Below the pieces are notes generated by a model. The model was not told where the DNA came from, ran no database searches, and was given only the letters and a program-made list of their open reading frames with translations. 64,000 nucleotides of DNA from assembly GCF_963576675.1 (NCBI RefSeq), contig NC_088916.1:84213501-84277500 (forward strand), given 5' to 3'. Below are positions 1-10,093 of the stretch, in pieces. Within the stretch, counting starts at the first letter, position 1. Each line of letters opens with the position of its first letter. Made by a program: the position numbers and the translations under genes. The stretch is from Euphorbia lathyris. Lineage: Eukaryota; Streptophyta; Magnoliopsida; Malpighiales; Euphorbiaceae.

Positions 1-238
1 TTGTGTCGCTTTGGTAAAGGCGCGTCACAAGCTTGCTCTTGTGTCACACTATAAGACAGGCGATACAAAAAGTAACTCGTTTGTGACGCACGCTCTTCAA
101 GCACGACACAAATGATGAGACAGAATATTTAGTTGTGTCGCATTTACAGAACGTGCGACACTAGTTACTCTATTGTGTCGCTTTATCTTCAAGCGCGACA
201 CAAGAGGTGCGACACAAGTGAACATTTCTGTACTAGTG
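1..238. mobile_element. CACTA transposon, right terminal part
   Basis: The segment ends in TTTCTGTACTAGTG at 225-238. Read on the other strand this is CACTAGTACAGAAA, a typical CACTA-superfamily terminal inverted repeat. The preceding 220 bases hold many copies, in both orientations, of a subterminal motif close to TTGTGTCGC / GCGACACAA (for example 1-9, 114-121, 134-142, 173-181, 193-202, 209-216). Arrays like this in CACTA ends are transposase binding sites. CTA at 239-241 would be one copy of the 3-bp target duplication; the other copy and the rest of the element lie outside the window. No coding sequence is visible. The element landed in the 5' LTR remnant of the outer SIRE element. Confidence 0.75.
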
Positions 239-422
239 CTAGAAGACAAGTTTTGCAAACCTTCTGCACCAATAATTGAATCCTCGGAATTACGCAGAAG
301 ACACATTCCGAGATACATGGGCCAACAGATTATTGCTAAAAGACAACTGCCACAAAAAGACAACGACTGCAGGAAGAAGACAAGCCTGACGTCTGAAGAA
401 ATCAGAGGATAGGATTGGCCTG
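239..422 (+). repeat. Remnant of the 5' LTR of the outer SIRE-type copia element
   Basis: Bases about 245-415 align, with many differences, to 2290-2450 in the LTR of the inner element (shared blocks CTTCTGCACCAATAATTG, GATTATTG, AAAAGACAAC, CTGACG). Only about 180 of roughly 1400 LTR bases remain. The left side is cut by the CACTA end. The right side runs straight into gag with no primer binding site, so a deletion removed the rest of the LTR, the PBS and the start of gag. Confidence 0.7.
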
Positions 423-433
423 CAGAATACAAT

Positions 434-1912
434 ATGCTTCACTGTGCTTTAGATGCTACAGAATACAATAAAATATCAGGTTGTGAGCCCGCACAGGAGA
501 TATGGAAAAAGCTCGAGGTGACCTACGAAGGTACAAGCAAAGTCAAAGAGTCAAAGGTGAATCAACACATGAGATGGTATGAGCTGTTCGAGATGAACGA
601 CAACAAGGACATCTCCATCATGAATGCTAAATTCACTAATATCATAAATGAGCTAAAAAGACTCGGCAAGAACTTCACCGAAGAAGAACAAGTGAAGAAA
701 ATCTTGCGAAGCTTACCTAAGAGCTGGCAAGCTAAGAAAACTGCAGTAGAAGAAGCTCAGGACCTGACTACATACAAGTATGACGAGCTAATCGGATCTC
801 TGCTGACTCATGAGATCTCAATGCAAAACTTTGAAGCTAAACAGAAAGAAAAGTCAGAAGACAAGAAACATAAATCAGTTGTCATGAAAGCTGACTCGGC
901 TGAAGCTGACTCATCAGACGATGAGGAAATAGCCATGTTTACACGAAAAATGAAGAAGCTGTTTAGGAAGAATGAAAAGAACAGCAGGAGGTCATTTAGA
1001 AAAAATGACAGATACAAAGCTGAGTCCAGTGACAAATACAAGAAGGACGGCTCCAAGAGTGTCACCTGTTTTGAGTGCCACCAAACTGGGCACATCAAGT
1101 CAAGCAGCCCAAACCTCAAGAAAGAGAAGAAGGGAAGCAAAAAGGCTATGGTAGCAACATGGAGCGACAGTGAGGAGTCAACCTCATCTGAAGCTGATGC
1201 AACTGAAACAGTCAACATATGTTTCATGGCTGATGATGCTGACCATTCTCAATCTGAGCAAGCTGACCTCTCCGATGAAACTGACTAGGAGGAACACAAC
1301 AATGAGGTAACATCTTTACTCTTGCTTAGAAATGAAATGGTCAATGCCCTGAGTGATTTATATAAGCTGACTAAAAAACGTAACAAGAAAATAAAATCAC
1401 TCAGCAGGCGATGTGATGAGATTGAAGAGGTCAAGCTAAGTGACCTCCGATATCTCCTCCAAGACAATTCAGATTTACATAGCAACATGCAAATAATGCA
1501 TAAGTTTGTCATGAAGGTCCAATCTGAGTCAAAGAAACTAAGAAAGGACGTTACAACCTTACAGAGTCAAGTAAAAGGCTCAAACAGAAATAAACCCCAT
1601 GCTGAGTACGCAAGTACTAATCAGCATAAACAGTTCACTCAGTGTGACTGTTGCGGGAAAAGCGGACACACGAAAGATGTGTGTTGGTTCAACAAGCGGA
1701 TTGTCCAATGTGACTTCTGCAGAAGAAAAGGACATACCACTAAGGTATGTTGGCATGCTCAGCATAATAATGCTGACCACTCTCAGCATCACCCTCAAAG
1801 GGTAACTTATTGTGACTTCTGTGGTAAAAATGGTCACACTATAAAAGTATGCCGTCACAAACTAAAATATGACTTTGCACCTGTCTATACTAATAAGAAA
1901 GGACCCAAAAAG
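434..1912 (+). pseudogene. gag of the outer SIRE-type element, 5'-truncated and split
   Basis: The product is a copia Gag (UBN2-type capsid region, then charged linker, then CCHC knuckles), colinear with the intact gag at 3389-5182. About the first 97 codons are missing; the visible ATG at 434 is an internal methionine. One in-frame TAG (1286-1288) replaces a Gln codon still present in the inner copy. The first zinc knuckle has lost its last Cys (CFECHQTGHIKSSS); the three C-terminal knuckles remain (about 1646-1687, 1709-1750, 1811-1852). The reading frame is interrupted at 1912 by the inner element and continues after it at 11907 up to a TAG at 11928-11930. Non-functional. Confidence 0.85.
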
Positions 1913-3326
1913 TGTTGAAACACCTTTCCACAAGATTTTGATTTGACAAAATCATCCATGATTAAGAGGCAATTAAATTTAGATGCTTTGATTTAATTGT
2001 ACTAATATGTTTGTTAAATATTGAGTGCAAAAATATATAAAGTAAAGACAGGACAAAAGTCAGCACAAACGAAGCTGAGTAGAAAGGAACTCAGCATGAC
2101 AGAATAGAAGCTGAGTAGAGTTGAAATTCAGAAACAAAACAAAGCTGACTAAAGCTGAAGACTTCTTCAGGAGCGGTTAAACAAAACGGAGCTGATCTTG
2201 AAGGAACTCAGCATGAATCGTGAACATTCGAAATGGACAACCGAAGCTGAGTAACAATCAGGACATCATGAAGGATTCGTTCACAAAAAGACAAAGTCTG
2301 CCAATCTTCTGCACCAATAATTGGAACCTCGAAGATACCTAAGAAGACTGATTCCGAGAGTCATGGGACGTTGGATTATTGGAAACAGACAACTGTCACA
2401 AACAGACAAAACAGACGCTAAAAGACAACCTGACGCCTAAAGAAAAACAGAAGCAGGAAATGGTGGGGAGTCTGAAAATTTCTAGAAAATGTTCCCCAAA
2501 AGAGCCGTTTTGGTAGCAACGGTCAAAACATTTTAAACGATCAAATCCACAGGATTTAGCCTATATAAGGACAATCGAAGAACCTAAACAAACACGGTGA
2601 ACTGAAGCATCAAAAAGAAAAATACAAGAGAGAAAGTTTCAAGAGCACTCAAATACAAAAAGAATCTTACACCGACGTTTCTATTCTATGTGTAAATGCT
2701 AGATTGAGTTGTAATCATCTAAAGTGTTCTTTAGTTCAAAAAGGAACAAGTCTGTGATCAATAGAAATATTGAGAGTGAAGCTGAGTGCTTGGTTGTAAG
2801 CATTTCAGTAGTAGAGAAATCTAGGTGCTGGGTTGTAGCACTTAGTAGGAGTTGAGTAGACGAATAGAGGAAGGTACTCTTGCATATTCAACTGCCTTGT
2901 AATTGGTTTGTGCTCTACCTTTAAAGAGCTCAGTATTGGATTCAAAAAGCCCGGAGGACTCTAGGGACTGGACGTAGGCAGAGAGGCCGAACCAGGATAA
3001 GTGATACTGAGTAATCTCTAAACTCTCTCTTATAACTACATGTGTTGTTTGCTTTATTTACTCAGCATATAAATTGCCTAAGCTGATCCTGAGTAAGTAA
3101 GTGGTGCTGAGTTAGAAGCTGACCTCCAAGAGTGTCAATTCCTAACTCTCAAGGAAACATCTTTGGTCAACATCTGACCAAAGCTGTCCTGTGATATATC
3201 TCACCAAGCTGACCAAAGGCTGAGTTAATAAACTCTCAAAATAACATCCTGTCAGCTCAAATAAAACACGAAAAAAGTTACATTAGTTCCTAACCCCCCC
3301 TTGGAACTAATTACCAGGGACCAACA
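1913..3326 (+). repeat. 5' LTR of the inner SIRE-type element
   Basis: 1414 bp, TGTTGAAACACC to GACCAACA, nearly identical to 10489-11901. It contains a TATA box at 2561-2570 and is unusually rich in GCTGA (at least 12 on this strand). A C-rich stretch (CCCCCCC) lies close to the 3' end near 3293-3300; its length differs by one base from the other LTR. Confidence 0.93.
2561..2570 (+). promoter_or_regulatory. TATA box of the SIRE LTR promoter
   Basis: CTATATAAGG lies 647 bp into the LTR and is conserved at 11137-11146 in the 3' LTR. It is the only strong TATA-like sequence on this strand in the middle of the LTR, so it most likely sets the U3/R boundary about 30 bp downstream, near 2595. Confidence 0.6.
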
Positions 3327-3328
3327 AG

Positions 3329-3340
3329 TGGTATCAGAGC
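3329..3340 (+). other. Primer binding site, initiator-Met tRNA (inner SIRE)
   Basis: TGGTATCAGAGC begins two bases after the LTR end. It is complementary to the 3' end of plant initiator-Met tRNA, the usual minus-strand primer of plant copia elements. Confidence 0.92.
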
Positions 3341-3388
3341 AAAAGCTCACTACTCAAAGATTTAACAATCTTGAGCTGATCCCTAAAA

Positions 3389-5182
3389 ATGGGTGAGAAT
3401 AGCACTCGTTTCCTTCTTGGAAACCAAACAACGCAGATACTCCCTGAGGGGTTATCGATCACCAGACCTCCCCTATTCTTTGGATCAAACTATACCTTCT
3501 GGAAGAATAGGATGAAGAACTTTATACAAGCCACAAACATGAGTGCATGGCTTGCAATTGTTCAAGGTCCACATGTGCCATACAGAACTGTTAACAATGA
3601 GAAAATTGTTAAAAGTGAGGCTGAGTGGACAGAGGATGACCTCAGAAAATTACAAAATAATGCTTCGGCTATAAATATGCTTCACTGTGCGTTAGATGCT
3701 GCAGAATACAATAAGATTTCAGGTTGTGAGTCAGCACAGGAGATTTGGAAAAAGCTTGAAGTAACCTATGAAGGAACAAGCAAAGTTAAGGAGTCTAAAG
3801 TCAATCAACATATGAGACTCTACGAGCTGTTTGAGATGAAGGAGAATGAAGACATCTCAGAAATGAACGCAAGGTTCACAAACATTATAAATGAGCTAAA
3901 AAGGCTTGGAAAGAACTTCACTGAAGAAGAACATGTGAAGAAAATTCTGAGAAGTCTGCCCAAGAGCTGGCAAGCAAAGAAAACAGCCGTAGAAGAAGCC
4001 CAAGACTTGACTACCTACAAATATGATGAGCTGATCGGATCCCTGCTGACCCATGAAATCTCTATGAAAAACTTTGAAGCCAAAGAGAAAGAAAAATCAG
4101 AAGATAAGAAACAAAAATCCCTTGTCATGAAAGCTGACTCAACTGAAGCGGAGTCAACTGATGATAAGGAATTGGCCATGTTCACCAGAAAGATGAAAAA
4201 GCTGTTCAGGAGAAATGACAGAAATGGCAAAAGATCATTTAGAAGAAATGATAAGTACAAAGCTGAGTCAAGTGACAAGTACAAGAAGGACAGCTCGAAA
4301 TCTGTCACATGTTTTGAGTGTTATCAAACCGGGCACATCAAGTCAAGTTGTCCCAATCTCAAGAAAGAGAAGAAGGGAAGCAAAAAGGCTATGGTAGCCA
4401 CATGGAGTGACAGTGATGAGTCAACATCATCTGAAGCTGAGCAAAATGAAACAGCCAACATATGTTTTATGGCAGATGATGGAGCTGACCAATCCCAATC
4501 TGAGCATGCTGACCTTTCTGATGAAACTGACCAAGAGAATCACAACAATGAGGTAACATCTTTACTTTTGCTTAGAAATGAAATGGTAAATGCCCTGAGT
4601 GACTTATATACACTAACTAAGAAGTGTAACAAAAAGATTAAGGCACTCAGCAGGCGCTGTGATGAGATTGAAGAGGTCAAGTTGAGTGACCTCCGATATC
4701 TTCTCCAGGACAACTCTGACTTGCATACCAACATGCAAATCTTATATAAGTTTGTCACGGAGGTTCAATCTGAGTCAAAGAAACTTAGAAAGGATATCAC
4801 AACATTACAGAGTCAAGGGAAGGGCTCAAACAGAAATAAAGCCCATGCTGAGTACGCAAATAATAGTCAGCATAAGCAAGTCACTCAATGTGAATATTGT
4901 GGAAAAAGGGGACACACAAAGGATGTGTGTTGGCATAACAAGCGGACTGTCCAATGTGACTTCTGCGGAAGAAAAGGGCATACCACAAAAGTATGTTGGC
5001 ATGCCCAACACAATAATGCTGACTATACTCAGTTCAACCCGCAAAGGGTATCTTTTTGTGACTTCTGTGGTAAGCCAGGCCATACCATAAAAGTATGCCG
5101 TCACAAGTTAAAATATGACTTTGCACCTGTTTACACTAACAAGCAAGGACCCAAAAGAAATTGGGTACCTAAAAATGAATAG
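3389..5182 (+). CDS. gag: Gag polyprotein, intact, four CCHC zinc knuckles
   Basis: The open frame codes for 597 residues from the first ATG after the primer site. Residues about 20-250 form a UBN2-type capsid domain of copia Gag. A Lys/Glu/Ser-rich linker follows. Knuckle 1 is at residues 308-321 (4310-4351). Three more sit in a C-terminal cluster at residues 501-514, 523-536 and 557-570 (4889-4930, 4955-4996, 5057-5098), each C-X2-C-X4-H-X4-C. Most copia Gags have one knuckle, so this is a strongly nucleic-acid-binding Gag. It would build the virus-like particle and package element RNA in the cytoplasm. The frame ends in TAG at 5180-5182; pol continues in the same frame. This is the only undamaged long frame of the element. 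Confidence 0.9.
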   Translation: MGENSTRFLLGNQTTQILPEGLSITRPPLFFGSNYTFWKNRMKNFIQATNMSAWLAIVQGPHVPYRTVNNEKIVKSEAEWTEDDLRKLQNNASAINMLHCALDAAEYNKISGCESAQEIWKKLEVTYEGTSKVKESKVNQHMRLYELFEMKENEDISEMNARFTNIINELKRLGKNFTEEEHVKKILRSLPKSWQAKKTAVEEAQDLTTYKYDELIGSLLTHEISMKNFEAKEKEKSEDKKQKSLVMKADSTEAESTDDKELAMFTRKMKKLFRRNDRNGKRSFRRNDKYKAESSDKYKKDSSKSVTCFECYQTGHIKSSCPNLKKEKKGSKKAMVATWSDSDESTSSEAEQNETANICFMADDGADQSQSEHADLSDETDQENHNNEVTSLLLLRNEMVNALSDLYTLTKKCNKKIKALSRRCDEIEEVKLSDLRYLLQDNSDLHTNMQILYKFVTEVQSESKKLRKDITTLQSQGKGSNRNKAHAEYANNSQHKQVTQCEYCGKRGHTKDVCWHNKRTVQCDFCGRKGHTTKVCWHAQHNNADYTQFNPQRVSFCDFCGKPGHTIKVCRHKLKYDFAPVYTNKQGPKRNWVPKNE

Positions 5183-5188
5183 TTTAAA

Positions 5189-6657
5189 ATGCAGGTCAGC
5201 TTGACATGCGTGGAGAAGACAAAACTATGGTATATAGATAGCGCATGCTCAAGGTATATGACAGGTGATGAAACTCAGTTCATCACACTGGAGCTTAAAT
5301 GAGGTGGAAGTGTAAGCTTTGGAGACAACAAGAAGGGTAAGATAGTCGGCTCAGGTACTATCGGAGGTAACCCAACCATTGAGTCTGTCTCCTTAGTTAA
5401 AGGTCTCAAATACAATCTGCTGAGTGTAGCTCAGCTTTGCAAGAGCGGCAGAAGGGTTGTATTTGATGATACTAAGTGTCAAATACTCGAGGGAAATACA
5501 AATGAATTAATTTTAACTGCCCCTCGTGTAGAAAATGTATATATGTTAAACTTGGAAAAACAGTTTTCTAAAAATATATGCTTAGTGTCTAAAGAGGACA
5601 ACTCCTGGCTATGGCATAGAAGACTTGGGCATGTCAGCATAGACCTTCTTGCCAAATTAGCTAGAAAGCAATTAGTTGAGGGATTACCCAAATTAAAGTT
5701 TGAAAAAGATCAACTATGTAAAGCCTGTCAGCAGGGTAAACAAACTAAAAAGTCATTTCATAGCAAAAATATCATCTCAACCAAAAGGCCGTTGGAATTA
5801 CTACACCTGGATCTTTTCGGACCTATCCAGCCACTCAGCTTGGGAGGTAAGAAATTTTCTTTTGTTATTGTAGATGATTTCTCTCGGTACACTTGGATCA
5901 TCTTGCTGAGTAGCAAGGATGAAACCTTTGAGATGTTCACCACATTGATACTGTCCTATGCAAGGATGAAAAGAGTAAGTCAATTGATAGTAAACTCTAT
6001 CGAGGTATGATAGGTTCCTTACTCTATCTCACTGCTAGTAGACCAGATATTCAATACTCAGTATGCTATTGTGCTAGATATCGAGCTGACCCCAGGGAAT
6101 CTCATCTAACTGCTGTAAAAAGAATTTTTAGATACTTGCAAAGCTCAGTTGATGCAGGTCTATGGTATCCAACCTCAAATGACTTCACACTCATTAGATA
6201 TACTGATGCTGACTACAGACGAGATAAGCTAGAACGAAAAAGTACTTCAGGAGGATGTCATTTCCTCGGAAGCTGTCTAGTATCTTGGTTTAGCAAGAAG
6301 CAATCATCCGTTGCTCTGTCTATAACTGAAGCTGAGTACGTGGCTGCTGGAAGCTGTGTTGCACAAGTCCTATGGATAAAGCAACAGCTTGAGGATTACG
6401 GAGTCAAAACAAAGACAATAGAGATCAAATGCGACAACAAAAGTGCCATCGATCTATCTAAAAATCCAGTCCAACACAGCAGGATGAAGCATGTTAGCAT
6501 AAGGCATCACTTCATCAGAGATCATGTACTAAAAGATGAGATCAAGCTGACCTATGTGCCAACAAATGACCAGCTTGCAGATATCTTCACAAAACCTTTG
6601 GCACGAGAGCAATTCAACACACTAAGGGAAGCAATTGGTATGACAAATCCACTCTAA
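5189..6657 (+). pseudogene. pol: pol of the inner SIRE element with RT deleted
   Basis: Same frame as gag; the first ATG is 7 bases after the gag TAG. Order: aspartic protease (DSACSRYMTG, active-site region), GAG_pre-integrase (HRRLGH ... CKAC zinc site near 5615-5735), start of the integrase core (LDLFGP, about 5805). The sequence then jumps at 5945-5949 to the RT C-terminal end and RNase H (SITEAEY, CDNKSA, ADIFTKPL). Against the outer copy about 1.65 kb (equivalent to 12695-14351) is missing. The junction shows TGAT shared by both parents. The deletion also shifts the frame (TGA at 6008-6010; RNase H reads from 6007 in another frame). A second break is TGA at 5300-5302, where the outer copy has CGA. 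Confidence 0.9.
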
Positions 6658-7201
6658 CTAAATCTGTAATTGAATAATTGTCATATGAATGGAACCTTGA
6701 GTAAATGCCACCCTATGCTGAATTGAAATATATATTGGGTGATGATACTGAGTAGTCATAAAAGCTGAGTTAACATCCTATGTTGAGTAGAAAAACATAT
6801 TGAGTAATCACTCTATACTGAGTAAATGCACATGCTAAGTGAGTGACGTACGTTGAGAATAGAGAGATAATCTTCACAAAAGCTAGGCACTCAATATCTA
6901 GGATGTTTCGAATTCTAAGTAAAACCTAGTAAAAACCCACTCGCATAAAGTGAACCTACATTTGTAACCTCTGACACCTTGGGAAGACGCACATTAATGG
7001 CAAAAACCCATGCGCCGAAGATGTCATAATTGACAGAATGTCTGTCGATTGAACGTCCCTGGGAGAAAAACGGCTAAATAATGATTTAGGGCTTTCATGA
7101 ATTGATATAAAAGATAGAAGAAACCCCACTCGTCATTCCTTACACCTGAAATTCCCGAAAATCAAACTTCCTTCTCTCTAAAAATTTCAAAATCGTCAAA
7201 A
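6658..7201 (+). promoter_or_regulatory. Spacer before the third ORF, possible internal promoter
   Basis: Non-coding spacer between pol and ORF3. A block at about 7008-7054 (CCCATGCGCCGAAGATGTCA and following) is conserved at about 15367-15413 in the outer copy. GATATAAAAGATAG at 7104-7117 is TATA-like and lies about 95 bp before the ORF3 ATG. Between them lies a C/T-rich leader. The outer copy has CTATAAATAG in the same place. This looks like a core promoter for a separate ORF3 transcript. That is inference; a spliced subgenomic RNA is the alternative. Confidence 0.45.
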
Positions 7202-10093
7202 ATGTCTCCCAGCAAAAAGAAAACCCCAAAAACTCAAAACACAGAAAAACCCACTGACCACGCGGGTCCTTCGATGGAAAGGGAGAGGACAATGATCAAG
7301 GTACACTCAAAGGTCAACAATCTGGAAGTCTTAAAATGCCGATGGTTCTCTCCAAGTTTCGTATCATCTGAGACTCCATTCTGTGAATGGATCGAAAAGA
7401 ACCAATGGAAAGGTCTCTTCTCACTCTCAGGAACTGCTTACCCCAGGTTAGTGCGGGAATTCTACTTAAATCTACGCGTTGATGCGGACGACTCTGATTA
7501 TTTGGAGACCATTGTAAAAGGTCAGAAAATCGTAATAACCCCTGCTTATCTAGCCACACTGCTAGAATTACCAGACGAAGGAATTCAATTTAGAACGACA
7601 AAGGAGAAAATACCAAAAGCCACATCCGAGAAGCTAAAGGGATTCTATAAACCCAAAGATCACAAGGGGGAAATACCCAGCACCTGCATGGGTAAAGAAC
7701 AAAAGATGGTCCACTTCATGCTGACCAACTTTATCTTCCCCAAACTCAGCTCAGCTTCATCCGCATCAAACTTCGAACAGTGCTTCATATGGCACATGTT
7801 GACCTGCACTCCCTTCAATCTTCCTGTCTTTCTAGTTGGTGCGTTTCAATGAAGTGGTAAGAAATTCCGCTTGGGATCTCTCATCACAAAGATTCTTGAA
7901 GACAAGCAGATTGAGACGAAAGGTGAAACAAGTAGTTTGGGAAGTGAAATTACTGCTGTTCTGCTGAATGGACTGTTGTACAATCAACCCTTGAAGGGAT
8001 ATGAAGGAGCTGGAGATGCTGAAGAAGATGAAGAAGATGAGCAACAAGAAATTGAGCCTGAAGCTGTGCGTATAGAAAAGGTTGATGCTCATGCTGAGTC
8101 ACCAGAAACAGCTCAGCCTGAGAAAAGAAAGAAGAGGAAGGCTGTAGAAACCTGCTCCAAGGACATTCATGCTGTCCTGAAGAAAGTAAGGCTTTCATCA
8201 AGACAGAAAGCTAAAGCTGACAAAGCTGTGGAGCATGCTGAGAAAAGAAAGAGGCAAGAAGAACCTGCAGATGAGAGTGAAGAAACTCCAGAAACCCCTT
8301 TAAAGAAGAAGAAAAAGGGTAACTCCTTAAAGATAGTTCAAGCTGTCCCACTAGCCTCTACTCAACCTGAATGTCATGGAACTGACCAAGAAAAGGAGAA
8401 TGTGGAAGCAACTGAGCAACATGTTGAGCATCACAAAGTTAATACTGAGCAGGAAGGATACCCCAATGTTGAAGTATCTCAGGATGATGCTGAGCAGAGA
8501 AAGAATGAAAGTAATGTTGTTGAAGGCCATGATGAGCAACCTGTAGAAGAGGAGACAGTTGCTACTAAGATCAGTGAAGGTTTTCGAACTAACCATTCAC
8601 TGCCAAAAACTGAGACCCGGCGAAGATTAAAGAAGAAAGCGCAAAAGCAACTTGATCTCATGAACGACTTTCCCATTGACGAGCCTGAAACTGACCTCTC
8701 TACAATCCACTTCCAGTACTTTTCAAATGCAACTGAATCTCCACCAGAAGATCTAGTGGAAAAGCAAGCCTCTGTTACTCAGGATGAGGAACATGCCAAA
8801 AACCATGCAGATCCAATTCAAACTGCTCCAATTAAGCCAACTCATGTCTCCACTCCACCTCAAACCCAAAATGTTGATAACTCAGCTCATCAAACCCATC
8901 AAAGTCCAAGTACCAATCAAGGTACTCAATCTGGCAAGGAACCAACACCTCCACCATCATCAAATCCTGAACCAGCCTTTGAGTCCAATGCTACTAAGTT
9001 TGCTTACTTGAATGCAACTGAGTCTGGCCGACGGGTCATTGCTGCTGCTCAGTCCTTGCTAGAAGATTTTCATCCCACTCAAGCTGATGGTCATCAATCT
9101 ACTCAAACTGAGTCCTCACACCTATCAGGTATTACTCAGCTTTTGAATGAACTTCAAGGCCTAAAAGATCTGGTTAACATTATCACTGCAGTCCAGACTC
9201 AGCAACCAAACCAAGAGCAAATGGCAAAACTGACTGAATCAGTACTTACAATGGCCACCCATCTGAACACTCTTGAAGGGAAAATTCAACAACTGTCCGA
9301 AGCCAATCCAGGGTACTTCACTTCCACTGAGCTTCAAAACTATTTTGTTAAGCTAGCTGCGGAACTGACCCCCTCTAGAGCAACTACCCATACTGAATAT
9401 GCCTCATCTGCTGAGTTGCAAGATTGCTTCACCAAGCTGTATGCTGAGCTAACCAAATCCAGTCCACCCAGCCATACTAAATTTGTCACCTCTACCGAAC
9501 TTCAACAATGCTTCACCAAGCTTCATACTGAGCTGACCAGTACACGTGATTTAGTATCCTCCTCTTCCCAGTGTACGATTGACCAATTAAGTGAGGCAGT
9601 CAGACTATTGAACATTGATAGAGCCCAGATGGATGTTGATACAGTCTCCAACACAGAACTCATGAGCTTTTCACAAGCTATCATGAAGGCCATGCGTATC
9701 AATAATGCCCAGCGCATGTTTTATGATTCTGCTCTACTAAAACTCTTCCATCAATCTTATGGTCAGGTCACCAGCTCAATCTCCTACCTAAGCAAAGCCC
9801 ATGAATGTCTCCTCAGTATGATCAGCAGCTCCCTTCGAGTTCCTAGGCATGTCCAGGATGATAGCGTTCCCGTCATTGACAGTTTGGGTGAAAGCACAAA
9901 AAGGCTTCATCGCTACTCTAACTATCTCTCCTCTGCCGCCAGAAATAAGACCTTTCTTTACCAACCCGATGATGGCAAAACGGGGGAGACAAGTAGACAA
10001 GGAACTCAGCCTGCAGGAAATACCTCTGGAAACAAAGAGAAAGGCAAAGGAATTGCCCTTGCTGAACCCTCAGCTCAGAAAAAGAAGAAGTAG
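7202..10093 (+). pseudogene. Third ORF of SIRE element: plant-transposon-protein domain plus coiled-coil tail
   Basis: One 964-codon frame broken by a single TGA at 7850-7852, where the outer copy has CGA (a CpG transition). Residues about 35-215 resemble the putative plant transposon protein domain (Transposase_32-like; KCRWFSPSF, REFYLNL, then a PAYLATLLELP core). Then comes an acidic stretch, Lys-rich clusters that look like nuclear signals (EKRKKRK, KKKKKG), and a long low-complexity Gln/Thr/Pro region. Residues about 703-787 carry three 28-residue modules (each with S-x-E-L-Q and K-L-x-x-E-L-T). A helical region and a KKKK C-terminus end the protein. There are no membrane segments, so it is not an obvious envelope-like protein. 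Function unknown; nuclear or RNP role is a guess. Confidence 0.8.

Noticed and set aside
808..1227. Minus-strand frames over gag (808-1227, 4015-4308, 4826-5104)
   Set aside because: Antisense shadows of the Lys/Glu-rich gag; no independent support.
5220..5260. Loss of the protease Gly (DSACS inner, DSVCS outer) as a sign of an unusual active site
   Set aside because: Variation after DS is seen in copia proteases and cannot be judged from two damaged copies.
7850..7852. TGA in ORF3 as a programmed readthrough site
   Set aside because: The outer copy has CGA at this codon, so it is a private mutation.
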